A stretch of DNA of 64,000 nt from Agroathelia rolfsii (Eukaryota; Basidiomycota; Agaricomycetes; Amylocorticiales; Amylocorticiaceae). Made by a program: the position numbers and the translations under genes. Every line of letters begins with the position of its first letter. Position 1 is the stretch's first letter. The notes beneath the pieces were generated by a model. That model did not search any database. It worked only from the letters and a program-made list of their open reading frames with translations, and was not told where the DNA came from. Positions 11,943 through 25,388 of the stretch are shown in pieces. The stretch covers positions 1,922,001 through 1,986,000 of the forward strand of contig JABRWF010000007.1 of the NCBI GenBank assembly GCA_018343915.1. Direction: 5' to 3'.

Positions 11943-12372
11943 GGGATGCTCTTTTGTGTTTTCGTCGATCTAATCAGGGTAGCTCGAGTGAATATTAAAA
12001 GGACAATGTAAGATTAAATGGTCGGCTCATTACGTATGAAAAAAATACGAGATGTAAGCATATATATGTAGAACAAACTTGTTGGATACGAGTCAATTCA
12101 AAATGAATCGCTGTTAACTTCGCTTTCTATTATGAACAGCCTTTCTAGCTAGGCAGGGCCAAGTTCACGCGATGACATTAGCGACACCGTAGCATGCCAA
12201 ATTCAATGACGTAGTCTGGATAATCCATACAAAGCCTGTATCACTACTACTCAATTCCATATTAGACACTTAGTCTTGGGCCCTTTAGATCGAATGGAGT
12301 TGCTTGAATCGTATGAGAGGCCAAGTACAGAATAATATATATGAAGTGGCAATGGTATGGATAATCTCCTAT
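11943..12372. other. Convergent intergenic region
   Basis: About 430 bases between the 3' ends of glutamate decarboxylase and the ICMT-like gene. AT-rich with no coding signal; both genes should terminate here. Confidence 0.5.
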
Positions 12373-13206
12373 TTACCAAATCCCAGGAATAACTCTGTAC
12401 CTGACTTTCTGCGCCCACTCTTCCCACTCTTTCCCAAACTCCCTCTTCATCAAAGCATCTTCCGTAACCGCTCTGATGAATGTAGCGGGACAAACGATAA
12501 GGATCTGACCGATCCCGACAAACGCTTCAGCCATCCAGCCTAGCGACCAGCACTGGGCAAGGTACGACCCGCGCGCGAAGAACGCATGCGCGAACCCTAG
12601 GAAGAACGTCGCGCCTCCGAGGTAGGCCGGATGACGAACGTAGCTGTATGGACCTGTGGTAATCAGCTTGTGATCTTTGCGCACAGCGACGAGGAATGTG
12701 AAGTTGCTGCCTAGGGCTTGATAGCATGCAGCGCGGAGGAGGCCGCCGAAGACGAGTGCGGCGAAGCCAACCAGGAAAGATGGCGTGATGGCTATGGAGC
12801 CCGGGCCTATTGGTTTATGGTTTGAAGCGGTGGAAGATAGTAATCCTGACGGGCAGAGGTAAGACTCTGTTGCGGTTGCCCATGAGGAAGTCAAGTGACT
12901 GAGTAGGATAACGATCGTCTCAGCCAAGACAAAGAGAAATGATGTCCACTAAGAGGTTTAGGTTGAGATATAAGGGCTTAATGAGATATTTCAGCGCCAT
13001 CGAACGCTAACCTGCCAGAAACTCATGAAACCAAGGGAGATGGCCGTCGTAAAAATCTTCTCTGGTAGTCCAACGACGGCCACTAGTTCATTCGAAGAGG
13101 CCTGATGAGGGGCTTGATAGCTAATATGATTAACAAAAGCCATAATTATGAGCAGCGGGATTTTGAGAAGGCTCGCAGGCATGGCTGGCAGCAAAAACAA
13201 AACCAA
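12373..13206 (-). CDS. ICMT/PEMT-like membrane methyltransferase
   Basis: Two exons, 13206-13012 and 12948-12373, join in phase 0 (FWQ then WTSFLF) to give about 256 residues. Hydrophobic segments run through the protein. The conserved C-terminal block of isoprenylcysteine carboxyl methyltransferases and related phospholipid methyltransferases is clear: RKDHKLITTGPYSYVRHPAY, then a hydrophobic stretch, then TEDALMKREFGKEWEEWAQK. The HPAY and EE residues contribute to S-adenosylmethionine and lipid binding in the family. Whether it methylates prenylated CAAX proteins (Ste14-like) or a different membrane substrate cannot be read from the sequence. A second in-frame Met at about residue 9 could be the true start. 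Confidence 0.78.
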
Positions 13207-15159
13207 GAAACCTGTAGTAGAGACGGTTCAGACTTGGGGATGGCGATAACAGTAATTACAACATCTGAGAGAAACATTTTAAACTACGCGCAGTTAGATA
13301 GTATTAGGGTCAATGAGCAATACTAAGCTCGGAATTGCGACAGATGAGGCCTGCCGGTGAGGAGCCAGAGAAGTATACGTTGCCGGTCAAGACCGAAATA
13401 GCCTAGTATCAATGGAACCCCGGATGTCCTTTACAAGACATATCTTAGCGATGGTTTCGCAAATTCATGGAAGTTGAGCGGTATCTCAGCGCGATTTCAG
13501 AGCCTGAGGCCTGATGCATGACGTATATATTTGATGGAGACCTGATGAAGAAGGGCCACCGTGGAACTGTACCAGTGGTTGACAGCAGTTCAAGGCGCCT
13601 GGTAATATGCTTTGTGACTAATTCAACCGTTATAACTACACTGGGAGCAATTCGGGGAAGCCTTCTGGCGTTCTTAGTAGTCCCAGTAGAGATTAGGGCC
13701 TATATTGAGGTTTTTTTAGTACTAACGTTTCCCTAGTGTTGAGGAATTGGCAAAGATTGGCTGATTACAGCACAACGGTTCATATCAATCACTTATTACG
13801 AGTAGTAGATAATCTACTAAGGCCCTAGGTGACCTCTGTGTGCTCGATAAAAACATAAGACTCATTTTGAGCTCCACTTCATGCGCCGACATCTAGTCAT
13901 GATGCTGTTCCAAAATGGTAATTGCTCATACCGTCGTACGCATGTACTCTCCCTTCATCAACATATTTGAATGCAACGGAGCTTAGTAAGGCCGATCTTA
14001 TTACAAATATCAACCGCAGTCTTGGGAACCACCCTGATTTCAAGGATAGTACTTGCCTTAGCGACCTCTTCACTACCTGCCAGCGCAGCAGATCACTGGC
14101 ATTGCATCTCAGGCTCCGATACACCAACTGTACCACCAGGGCCGCCGCTTGCTCATCTTAGCTATAGACATCCCGTTAATCCATAATGGCTGCATTGGAC
14201 TTAGGCTCGAGGCCGAGCCATCAACTGCCCATGGATACACCGACAAGGGAGCCTTCAAGTTCGCCATCCATGCCAGTGTCTTATTTCTCTTTCATCGGCT
14301 CGTCTCAATCCCATCCACCCCCAGATTCATCGAGCTCTATTAGAATACAGTTCCAAAATCCATTCAATTCCTTCCTGTTAGCTATGAACAGATCTAGCTA
14401 TGGACTTAGACAACATGCATTCACACCTTTGAGTCGAGTAAATAGCTAAGGCATAACTGTGTATTGTAAACACCATTAATCCTTGTATCATACATATTGA
14501 CTGATTTAATGTGAATTTTAATCATTCGTACTACTGAAGTACAGCATTTCTCTATGGCAGATGCCAGAGATGACGGCTTGGGGATTCGAGAATTGAGAAT
14601 TCCTTAACTCCTAGTGGTAGCATCCCAATCAGGAAGGAGGCATCGTCGCGCTACGGGTATGCCGCAAGGTTGCCGTGTCGGAGAGTAAAATTTCTGTGTG
14701 ACGACTTGCGTTACTAATTCCTCGACTCTAGGTGAGCACTTTCTCGACTGATCTTGGGCGCATCTCATGATATTTGCACAAGGTAAATTTAGATTGTAGG
14801 CCCTAGGAGTATCTTCTATTAGTTATCCCGCAGTTACCAGCCAGATTTCCTTTGTGGTTGTTGAGTTCCTGAGAATCCCTCGACACTAGGGAAACGTTAG
14901 TAGTAGTAGTGAGTGGGTCATGAAACTAAGATAGTGTAAGTACAAACAAAGCACAATAACGCGTCAATATGTGCACATTGGAATTTGACGCATCGTGCGC
15001 GTTCTGAATCCACTACTATTTTGCTCTATATTCACAGAGTGATACACAACCGTGTCCCTATCTTGCTTTCCTTTATCTATGTCTGTGGATGATATGTGAA
15101 TCATTGGCAGTATTGTTTTCACTCTTGATGATCATGTCTAAATTAGCTTGTACAGAGAG
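13207..15159. other. Long gene-poor interval upstream of POLD2
   Basis: Almost 2 kb with no supported gene. 13920-14450 has several overlapping short open frames rich in Ser and Pro on the plus strand, interrupted by stops. They could be relics of a lost gene, but I see no domain. A MluI-type box (ACGCGT) lies at 14959-14964, about 200 bases before POLD2. The repeated TAGTAGTAGTAGTGAG near 14900 is a short microsatellite. Confidence 0.5.
14959..14964. promoter_or_regulatory. MCB-like ACGCGT box upstream of POLD2
   Basis: The palindrome ACGCGT, the binding site of the fungal G1/S factor MBF, occurs about 195 bases upstream of the POLD2 start. The position and the target fit S-phase control. 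Single hexamers of this kind also occur by chance in this window, for example near 9616 and 48894, so this is a suggestion only. Confidence 0.35.
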
Positions 15160-16917
15160 ATGCCCTCGGCTCTCCTTGAACGAGCCGAAACTACAAATGC
15201 CCCCGCGACAAGCTCTCGAGATTTGACCAAGTCGTTTTATATAGCGCACGAGGAGCGAACATACAAGTACCAATATGCTAACATATATTTCTTGCGATTG
15301 CGCATGCTACGTACCGCTATTGAGAAGAGGGCTGGTCTAAAGTGGGGTACTATGAAGAGTAGGCATAGAGTTTTAGATATATAATCTATCTTGTGATTGA
15401 ACCTCGTTTCAGAAAAGCCTGTGGCTGTCTCTCGAGTATTGGAAGTTGTCACAGGACAACTATGCTATATCATCGGAACGGTGTATATGGAAATGAAACT
15501 CAAGCCCAATATTCTTGAAGATATCGCACGCGATGTATGTGATTCCGTTCCTTTAAGAAAAATCACCTTGTCTCATTTGTTGGGTAGCGGTCTATTTCTA
15601 CATCAGCACTCCCTACGAAATTCCATTCTCCATCAGACGAAGTCATGTTAGAAGATGAGTCTGGCCGTATCAGACTGGTCGGTGATAAGATAAAAGAGGC
15701 CAGGCTAGTGACGGGTGTCATTATAGCTGCCCTCGGCTTGGAAACACCAGAGGGCGACTTCAAAGTGCTGGATGTGTGTACTGCTGGGATGGCACCGCAA
15801 GTTCAGAGAGCTGGGGCATCTGACTCGGATGAAGAGATGGATGTGGATGGTAGGTTCTGAGTTTATGGCATCAGCTGATTGATGTTGAATGTATACACAG
15901 AGAAGTCTACAAACCTCAAACACGAATGGGTTGCTGCCGTTTCTGGACTCGACATTGGCTCTTCGTCATCCGACGCTCTCATAAATATTCTTGTTGAGTA
16001 TCTCTCCGGGGAAACGGGTGGTCTCGAAGACCAAAAAAATGCGTCGGGGATATCAAGATTAATTATCCTAGGTAATGCTCTTGCACCTGTTATATCCGAA
16101 TCAAAAGAAGGCGATGACGAGAAGAAAAATGTGAGACAGACATCACATCCACATATAAAGTAATGATCTCATAGAATTTTTGACTTTAAAGCGTTACGGA
16201 CATAACACAACTTCATTTTCAACCTATCCGACACTGACACTCGGTGGTCACCTCCTAGATATTGCTCAGTCCATGCCTATCCATATTCTCCCTGGCGACA
16301 CAGACCCATCAGGCGTCATCCTCCCCCAGCAACCTTTCCCCCGTGCTATGCTCGGTGCAGCCCATCGCTACGACTCACTTTCATGTGAGACAAACCCGAC
16401 CTACATCCAACTCAGCGCACCCAGATCTTCCACCCCGTCCCGCACCATTCTTGCGCACTCAGGACAACCCATCAACGATATGTACAAATACGTCGAGACG
16501 CCGCCCACGACGCGTCTCAAACTCGCCGAGGCAACGCTCAGGTGGAGACACATAGCACCAACAGCTCCGGATACGCTCTGGTGCCATCCGTACTTCACTA
16601 CAGACCCGTTCATCGTCGAGCAGACGCCGGATTTGTATCTCATCGGAAACCAGCCGCGCTTCGCTACCAGGCTGGTGCATGAAGACGATGACGATGATAA
16701 TAACGAAGATAAGGAAAAATCAATGCGGACTGGGGATGGTGCTAGTGAATCACAACCGCGGTGTAGAATCGTGCTCGTGCCCCGGTTTTCACAGAGTGGT
16801 ATCTTGGTTCTGATTAATTTACGGACGTTGGAAGTCAAGACAGTCAGGTTTGCGTCACAGCTTGGAAGTGGTCCAAAAACAGAGGAACAAGGAGATGAGG
16901 ATGTCAGGATGGAGTAA
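15160..16917 (+). CDS. POLD2: DNA polymerase delta small (B) subunit
   Basis: Second subunit of replicative DNA polymerase delta, bridging the catalytic subunit to the other accessory subunits and PCNA. Exon 1 starts with MPSALLERAETTN and contains the conserved FYIAHEERTYKYQYANIYFL. Then follow the OB-fold part with MLEDESGRIRLVG and ARLVTGVIIAALG, and the inactivated calcineurin-like phosphoesterase part: VSGLDIGSSSSDAL, IILGNAL, ILPGDTDPSGVILPQQPFP, TNPT, GQPINDMYKY, RHIAPTAPDTLWCHPY and DPFIVEQTPDLYLIGNQP. These occur in the same order as human POLD2. The last intron uses an AAG acceptor just before RYGHNTTS. A short acidic loop near 16690 is lineage-specific. The C-terminus is acidic and ends at 16917. 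Confidence 0.94.
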
Positions 16918-17035
16918 ACGAATCGACCTGGGGCATACGTATATACATTTCACTCCCACTGAGGTGGTATTTATTGTACAATAGCAATAATCATGAACAA
17001 GAGGGTTTGTCAAAAGGCAAGAAGCTATGAGCCCA

Positions 17036-20000
17036 TCAAGTGCGTTCGTTTCTCCGCGAAACAGACATGGAGGAATCACTGCGGCCTAACAATCCACCCA
17101 GGCCACCCACGACATTAGATACAGCTTGCGTGATCTGGGGTTGCTGCGTCTGTGTATGCTTGACGTAAAACAGGCGCACATTCGTGCCGTTCCAGATTCC
17201 CAGTGGTGTCATGCCACGCACATAGACCTCACCCCAAATGAGCGAAGTAAGCCAAATGACGGACGCGTCCGACCACTGAAAAAGAAATGAAATTATGTTC
17301 TATAATCATTCATGATGAGTAAGTCGATTGACTCACAAGGAACCTTCGAGGGTTCAGAGGTGGAACGGGCGGTAGTACATGCTTCAACGAGGCGGAAGCC
17401 AGGAAGTCATTAATTGCGATTGTTGGAGAGGGTCGGTGACGTAGTTCCTGGACCTTGGGAGAGAGTTCTGTAATAACAAGCATGACAGGATCAAGCGGGA
17501 GCCTAATCAAGTTTTTGATCAGCATGAATGGAATAATGCAACATGCGGATTCGCCTACCCTCTGTGCCATGAAGTTACCTGTAATAAATCAGCTTAGCGA
17601 CATGCCATATTCAAATGGTTCGTGTGTGCTTACCCATTCCTGCGTGGGTACAAAGCCATTTCGACCAATGCCTGCCGCAGTAAACCGTTGCAGATTTTCT
17701 ATACTATCAGAGGCATCAACCGACATCGACCTCCTGGTAGCCCTCTGCTTGCCGCGCGCCTTCTCAGATATGAAACCACTACTATCCCGATTTTGGGCAG
17801 GTGTTCCAGGTGGTGACGCAGGGGAGTCAGTAGTCCTCTCGTCCGACGAGATGTTCGCAGAGCTCAGACCCTCCTCAAGCTGGGACAAATTGGCAGACGC
17901 CGCACTTTCGCTTTCCAGCAAACGTGCTTTCTCCTCGTGGGCTTCCTCCTCGCCGCGAGCATCGCTTTTCGCCTTTCCTTTGTCGGTAGCATTTTTCTTG
18001 GCCTGTTCTTCCCTGGCCATCTGAACCCGTCGGATCTCGCGCAAGCCTCTTGAGAGCGTAAAAGTCCCGAGGTCCTCGAAGGACTTGTGCGAGGTTAGGA
18101 CCGCGTAGATGAGATGTGGGTTTTCTTGCAGGTGATGCAAAATGACAGAGTTTAAGGTTTCCAGCCTGGGCAATGCGCAATGAGCACTGATATTTCTCCC
18201 TTGCAGCAGGGAAATTGTGCACGTACATGAAGAAGAGGAGGCGTGGGTTACCTTCGTCGGAAAGAAGGAAAAGAGGGTTGGAAAACGATGTAAACATCTG
18301 CAAGAGACGTGTGGATGCATTTATGGACAAATTTGTGAAGTACGGAGCACAGTTAGATAGGGCAATAATTAGTGCTGGATACAGAGAGTTAAGAGTCCCC
18401 TGGGTCGTGGCGACCATCGAGTAGATTGCCTGAAAGTTTTTATTAAACTCAGACTCAAAATACAGACTAGGAGACAAGTGGAAGCGACTAACATTGATCA
18501 TAAAGTCAGCACTAGTTCCGCCTGTATGCCACTTGGAGGGCACAGTTGCTTTGACAGGTGACGATAATTTCATACCGAACGAGGGTTCAGCGGATAGTGT
18601 TTGGATTATATATGACAGTGCACGACACACGCCATGCTGATCTGTGGATTCCTCGTCAATAATTGTCGACGATTAAGTAAGAAAAATAAGGTTTACGAGG
18701 TTTATCTTTGATTTCGAGACCATAGCAAAAGAGATATGCAACTATATCCATGGCCTTATCTGAGTCCAGCAAATATAGTCGGAATTTCTGTAGGTATGTT
18801 CGTAAGTAAGGCTGAATATTACGGTCTGTAGCCCCTACCTTGTTCAATTCGATCATCTTCCAGAGTAAGATGACTGGACAGCATTTCAGTGAGAGGAAGA
18901 AATCAGTCTAAGATGAGCAAATAACCTGTATCAACGACGTAAGGTAAGGATCTCCGAGCTCCGGGAAGCAAGTTATTCATAGACGTCATTTGTTCCTCCA
19001 GGATCCCGACTATCCCATTGATTAGGAAGGCGAAATCTTGAGTCCTATGCTATCATAACATATCTTAATGTATCGTCAAACCGTGTGTACGAGTGCAAAC
19101 TTACAAGTTTTGCAAGGAAATATCTAAAGGCATTCGTCTTCGAGGTAGGCGCCGAAGTTTGCGAGTCGTCAGAACCGGTGACCTTGTCCCTCGCTGTCCC
19201 ACTTTGGAAGTCGAGCAGGACACAAAGCAGTTGTAGACATGTGCCCACCAGAGTGGTGCGAGCATCCTCGCCCTTGAAGACGAGGTGGTTGTAGGGCAAC
19301 TTCCCAGCCATGCTTCCTATAACAGCTATACCCGATTGAGAATGCGAATTAAGGGCTGTGTTGAGCAAGGAGCATAGGACAGTTAATATATCCCGGCGAG
19401 AGGTCTTTTGTACAAAATGGAGAGTGTAGAAGGAAGGATGCGAGAACAAGGAAGCAGACGAGACGTAGATCTGTCGAGAAAATAGAATAAGGAGCAATCG
19501 TAGAACCTCAGTCTTGTTGGAATCATATTCGCGACCAGGGCCAGCGTCTATTGTCGACCCAATACCCTTTTCCCTAAGCATTGTTTAACGCATACTCTTC
19601 ATGAATTCAACAAGTGCTTACCAAATGACATATTGTATTTTGTGATGATCAACTTGTAGCGAAGTTGGGATGGTGAAGCCGCAACAGAACATGAGGTCGA
19701 TCAAACTGCTGAACAAGCGCTCGGCAAGCGACGGCAGCTTCTTCACCCCAGCAGCTGGAGCCTGTGAAGGGCCAGCCGGAGGGCTCTGAATGTTCGATAT
19801 TGATGCGGGGCGGCTGCTTTCAGTCTCATCCTCATCTTCATCTTCAATGATAAATTGAGGAGATTCTGGAGTATCTCTGCTTAGTTCAGGTGGTGCATCG
19901 GGCTTCCGCCATAACAAGTCCAGCTCGAGAGTATTAGACTCGGCTTCGACTTCGAATATCACTGGAAAGACGCGCTGAAGTACGCGAAGGCAGTTGAGCA

Positions 20001-20544
20001 CCTCTTTCGTCGTATTTCGCTCCGCCATCCCTGCCGTGCTTCGTATGAAGGAAGAGGCGTAGGATGTAACTGAAGTGGCCGTCGAAGGGAATGTGTGATC
20101 ACTGATGAGGTTGAACAGCCTGGATGTTATTACTCGAACCAAAGTAGACACATTTTCGGGGGCCTCTGCCAGCGCTTTTCTGACTAGACACAGTGTAAGA
20201 CTTCAATTGGAAGTAAGGACAACAGGCGACTGACTGTCGTTGGGTGAAATCAAGGAAAAGGCATCGGATGGCGTATCAAATAATGTGACATACTGTGCAA
20301 GCGGACTTGTTAATACGATGCCAGCCAAGTTGAAAGTATTTGAACCCACTTGATCCCAGTAAGAGTCTGTCTCAGAAATATTCTAGAAAGGATCGGCTCA
20401 GAAATCAAGATGGTTGCTGTTGCGTCGCCGACCACATACCCGTATTGTTGCAAGTTTAGATATGCCTGACGGCTTACTTCGGAATGCGAGCTTTGCTTCA
20501 TCTCCCAAGAGACCGAATGGTGTAGGAAACTTCTTTGAGAACAT
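17036..20544 (-). CDS. HID1: HID1 family protein (Hid1/Ecm30-like trafficking factor)
   Basis: Large peripheral Golgi/trans-Golgi protein family (HID1 in animals, Ecm30/Ftp105-type in yeasts). It is linked to sorting, dense-core vesicle biogenesis in animals, and deubiquitinase targeting in fission yeast. On the minus strand many short introns split roughly 800-900 codons. Recognisable family blocks in order: an N-terminal DEAKLAFR then SETDSYWDQ (human FWDQ); VLNCLRVLQRVFPVIFE; SLAERLFSSLIDLMFCCGFT; TEVLRLLLILFSRQIY; KLPYNHLVF; NFQAIYS and NPHLIYAVLTSHKSFEDL. The last block is LIWGEVYVRGMTPLGIWNGT, the family's terminal block. A charged, disordered insert lies near 17800-18050. The start at 20544 (MFSKKFPTPFGLLG) is the best ATG before the conserved block. 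The gene diverges from RAD57. Confidence 0.88.
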
Positions 20545-20997
20545 GGGATCAGGACTCTGTTAAGTGCGTAGAAGAGACTTGGTAAATGAAGTTCGAAGGC
20601 GCTAATCTATACCGGAACAGTTGACGGCAAGAAAGTGGGTAGAAAGTGGGGAAGGAAGGTCTCAAGTATATTCAAAGTCCTATAGAGTGTAGTCGATACT
20701 AGCAGGGATTAGCCAAGAAGCAAGGCGTCGTTGATTCACTTTGAGTTGCAGTAGTACAACGTCACCCCCGGGCCAGCGCACTGGCAGAAATGATGAGTGC
20801 AGTGGCCGTTTGATGGCGGCTGCTTCTGAGTCCGGAAGCAACTCGGAAGCTCGGAAGCTCTCCCGGAAATGAACCCCGCCCCGCGTTCCGAGTCGGTCTG
20901 ATCCAGCATTTCAAGTCACTGCACTGTACCGGTACTCTTTGGCACCAACCTCGATATCTTTACTCCGAATACACACTACTTCCATCTTGTACATAAA
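20545..20997. promoter_or_regulatory. Divergent promoter region of HID1 and RAD57
   Basis: The 453 bases between two divergent starts must hold both promoters. 20832-20869 carries four closely spaced CGGAA cores (three CGGAAGC and one CGGAAAT) followed by a GC-rich stretch. No TATA box is obvious. This repeat is the only marked sequence pattern in the spacer. Confidence 0.45.
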
Positions 20998-22573
20998 TGG
21001 ATAAATCAATAGAATCCCTGGCATATCTATCCACCACAGTCAAGTCGGCCCTGAAAAAAGGTTAGCAGGCCTTCAAGTCAATCCACGCAAACCGTTCGCG
21101 CATTTACAACTCGCGATCAACCGTAGGTGGCATTGAAACAGCTACAGATATACTCGTCTACTCTTCGACTGACATTGCGAAAAGATGTAAAATGACTATA
21201 TCCGACGTCATGAATGTGGTCAACACTGTGTCCAAGAACCAGGAGCACCATTACTTGCGTCTCGATAACCTCATTGCTGAAGATGAGATATTCACTACGG
21301 GAGACTCGCTTCTGGATGATATACTAGGTGGAGGCATAAAGACAGGCATGATCTGGGAGGTGGCTGGGGAAAGGTAATATCCTCTGCACACGGCTTTCAC
21401 CGGTGAAACGACCAATTGTCATCTGAATCGTTTGTCTGTAGCTCGGCCGGGAAATCGCAGTTAGCGATGCAACTTTCCCTTTGCGTACAGTTGCCCAAGG
21501 ATATGGGTGGTCTATCTGGATCTGCATGCTACATAACTACATCTTCCAAACTCCCAACCACGCGTCTGATGCAAATGACTGAGACCAACACGCGTCTGCC
21601 TTCTCATCTTTGCGGCTTGTCAAATATACATACAATGACCGCTTCTACCATCCCCATGCTAATCCAGGTCCTCTCGGTTGTTTTACCTACATTCATTGAG
21701 GCGAAATCAGTAGAGCCGGCTGGCGCTCCGGTTAAGCTATTAGTCATAGACGCACTGGCAGAACTATTCCATCTATTCGACAAAACATCTACACAAACTC
21801 TAGTTGAGCGATCGCATCATCTAACTGAAATATCATCACACCTCCACGCTCTCGCAAGCAAATATCATTTGGCTATCCTTGTCATCAACGAAGTCGTAGA
21901 TGTTTTCCAAAATAGCTTAATGTCCTTGAGCAGCCATGGCGGCCTTTTGTACCGCAACCAATCCCGCTTCTTCGCCAGAGCAGCAAGCGTATTTGGTGAA
22001 GACAGTAAAGAGCCCAGCCTAGGTCTAGTGTGGGCGAATCAGATAAACGGACGGATATTCCTGACACGTACAAGACGACGACGCTACATTAATCCACCAG
22101 ATGGCTCGATCGCAAAGCACCAGAAAACCGCAGATAACACTAGTTCCTCTCGTCCTATTTCCCCGGCTGTTATGGACCACGACCAGCCAAAGCTCATCCG
22201 ACGTCTAAGCATTATATTCAGCCCAATGTCTATCCCAGCATCGGTGGATTATGTAATAGACATCTCCGGACTACGAACCATACCAGAAGCTGGGGTATAC
22301 ATCCCTAAACCGAGTGAAGAATCCACAGAACAGTCCCGGAGCTCTGTACCGTCCCTTCACTTGCGAGAGCAGGAACTTGACCCGCTTGGAGGAGGAAATG
22401 TTGAAGACGGAATCGTTGTGGATGTAACTGACAGTATTGACGGCCCTAGTGCCGAGCAACATGACGAATGGGACGAATATTGGAAGACAGATGAGATTCC
22501 CGGAGATGTATACCACAGTATTGATATAGATAGTCTAACTCAAGGTGACCCGCCATTGTTCTCAGTGCCATAA
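20998..22573 (+). CDS. RAD57: RAD51 paralogue, Rad57/XRCC3-like recombinational repair protein
   Basis: RecA-fold ATPase that helps load Rad51 during homologous recombination. Exon 1 is 20998-21060, exon 2 starts at 21142, and the Walker A motif is assembled across the intron at 21375 (GES joined to SAGKSQLAMQLS). The next part, CYITTSSKLPTTRLMQM, matches the Rad57/XRCC3 subfamily. Walker B is KLLVIDALAELF. The conserved LGLVWANQINGRIFLTRT follows in the core. Linker residues GDSLLDDILGGGIKTGMIWE are the family entry to the ATPase core. The C-terminal about 150 residues are acidic, poorly conserved and longer than in yeast. Subfamily assignment (Rad57 versus XRCC3) rests on motif recall, so the symbol is slightly less certain than the family. 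Confidence 0.83.
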
Positions 22574-22727
22574 CTATGTCTGTAATATTGTTTTCGTATC
22601 TATAAAAAGCAATCTTTTATGTATACAATAAATAAACACAATCTATTAGTATCTTTACTATTGACAACTTATAACCTTGTTACATCGGTATCTCATGTAA
22701 TCGCGCGTGCTGTAATTTCAGTGGAGG

Positions 22728-23645
22728 CTATTCAATAACGTACTCTTCATAGCATACATCTTTGACAGTCTTGGCCTTGGACGCCATCTCATTTTCCTTC
22801 TCTTTCTCCGGATGATTATCACAACAATGTTGTGGCTGAGGGGCTTGATCTATTGTCGGCGTTGCGAGGGTTAGTTCAAGAAACGAGACAAGGGCTCCTG
22901 TTAGGGCTACAAGATCATTTATAAGAAGGTTAAATGGAGCAATCGTACAGGCTTGACATACACGTCATGACATTTATCCATATTACAAACATAAGCATTG
23001 ATAAAGCAAAAGATATGCCGTTGGAAGTGTTGCTCTCCGGAAAATCCAAAAACGGGCGATTAAAGTTATCTTCCGCAAAACGAAGAGTGCTGCAAGATGC
23101 ACCAGCTGCAAGCAAGTTTAATTTTTAATTTCATGCCAAAAACATCCATTAACTGCTATATCCAAGACTTACTGATTGCGAGAACTGCCAAGATTGTCAA
23201 GCTCAACATGTTAAATTGCTTCGAAAATGGAGCCTCGTGATATGCAAGGCAGAATATAAAGCTGTGATATATGCCTAAAGGTAAGTAAAGAAAAGAATCC
23301 CACAAAAAATTGAGGGTACTAACAACGCGCAGAGTCCACCAAAGCTGATGCCAGTAGTGCATAGACTTACTAAGATCAACGCAGAAACTGAGAAATATCA
23401 TGTCGTAAGTATGATCCTCCGGCTTTGAAAACTAAGAACCAGAAGCGTGCCAGTAGCAGACTTGGACTTGAAGAGAATTGTGACCAGCACAATTGTAGCC
23501 AAGTTTATAAAAAAGGTGATCCCTAGCAATGATGAAAATGCCACCGTCAATATCACTTTTCCAAACTAAGATATGAATACTTTTATATCGTACCGAGCAA
23601 CGCCCAGCGAGCAAGGGTCAAACGACGCGCTAGAGTAGCAGACAT
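22728..23645 (-). CDS. Small multipass membrane protein, function unknown
   Basis: A minus-strand gene of five or six short exons, beginning probably at 23645 (MSATLARRLTLARWALLG) and ending at 22728 with KDVCYEEYVIE. Several exons are strongly hydrophobic: VILTVAFSSLLGITFFINL (about 23550), LILVSLCTTGISFGGLCALL (about 23370) and FNMLSLTILAVLA (about 23190). A last helix lies near ISFALSMLMFVIWIN (about 22990). This gives about four membrane segments and a short charged C-terminal tail, in the size range of MARVEL-like fungal proteins, but no signature confirms that. Exact splice joins, especially the first two, are unsure. Confidence 0.5.
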
Positions 23646-24302
23646 CACCAGAGGAAAATATTGGAGGATGCAGAGAAACGGATAAAGGAATCGAGATGAG
23701 CAAGCTCAGGCTGGAGAGAGCATGGCCGCCATATTCGACTTGATGCCTATATATATGCCTGTAGGGGGTGGACAAAGCACCCCGGCCACATGTGCACAGA
23801 CAATGGACACCCATATGTTGTAATTATTTCAAACCGCGCTATTGCCCTTTGAGGTTATCTTCAAGGTATCGGCCTGGGTGGGACCGGGTGGTTGGGACAT
23901 CATTGAATCGAAGCGGTTTTCTTTGTACGTCTCCCAAATAGCTTTAGTAGTACACATCAGCCACGTGGCCCTTCTAACACAGTGTATGATTGAATTTTCC
24001 ATTCAAAACTTTTAAAGCCATGAGGACAGTACTGCAGAAACACAATCAACGATGATGATAGGACGTTACTTGCGATCCACAAAACTGCATTCATAAAAAG
24101 TATGGTTAAAGTACAAGATATATATATGTTGTAGAGACGAAATCATGAGAAGCACCAGGTATGATGATCAAGAAAGGACAGTCCGATTTCTGCTAAAGCC
24201 TTGCACCGTATACATGACCGATGATCATGAAGCACGCAAGGTGGTCGGCCACATTGATCGCGAAAGATCGAGGTATATCAAAGGTGTGGCCTATGAGCGG
24301 AT
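23646..24302. other. Intergenic region between membrane protein and ATG8
   Basis: About 650 bases holding the upstream region of the membrane-protein gene and the 3' end of ATG8. A TATA-like run (tatatatatg) sits at about 23750, on the correct side of the 23645 start. No further gene is supported. Confidence 0.5.
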
Positions 24303-24948
<646 letters not shown>

Positions 24949-25388
24949 TGTGAATTATGAGGGGGTGTGTGTGTATGTGTTCTGGTGATGTGAAAGGTAT
25001 GAGGTAGAAAGAGGTGAACGAGATGAGGGCACGAGTGAGAGTTGTGGATGAGGCCGTTACACGCTAGTTGTGTGTGTGTGTTCAGCGCAAGCACCTGTCC
25101 CGATTCAGAAGGAGCCTGCCCGGGGCCGCGTGCTAGAACAGGCCACCGGAGGCCGGTCGGCGCTCCCCTGCGCGGCCACTGCCATGCGCAGCCATGTGAA
25201 GTGGTGGCGGCACTTCAACAGTCATCCATAAAGATTACATATCCATATTTGATTACAACAGTACAAGTAACGAGGGTATCGAGTCACTAATCGGATAAAT
25301 AAGTACTTCGGTGGGTGGTCTCGGAAATATCTATCAACGAGCATCATGGCAATGATTCATCTGGACCGCCATGATCATTCTTACTAAA
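24949..25388. other. Upstream region of ATG8
   Basis: 440 bases between ATG8 and the 3' end of the SPFH gene, both on the minus strand. It should contain the ATG8 promoter. GT-repeat runs occur at 24962-24982 and 25066-25080. No gene is seen. Confidence 0.5.

Noticed and set aside
13922..14449. Overlapping Ser/Pro-rich frames that could be a small gene or relic
   Set aside because: Interrupted by stops, with no plausible introns that join them and no recognisable domain.
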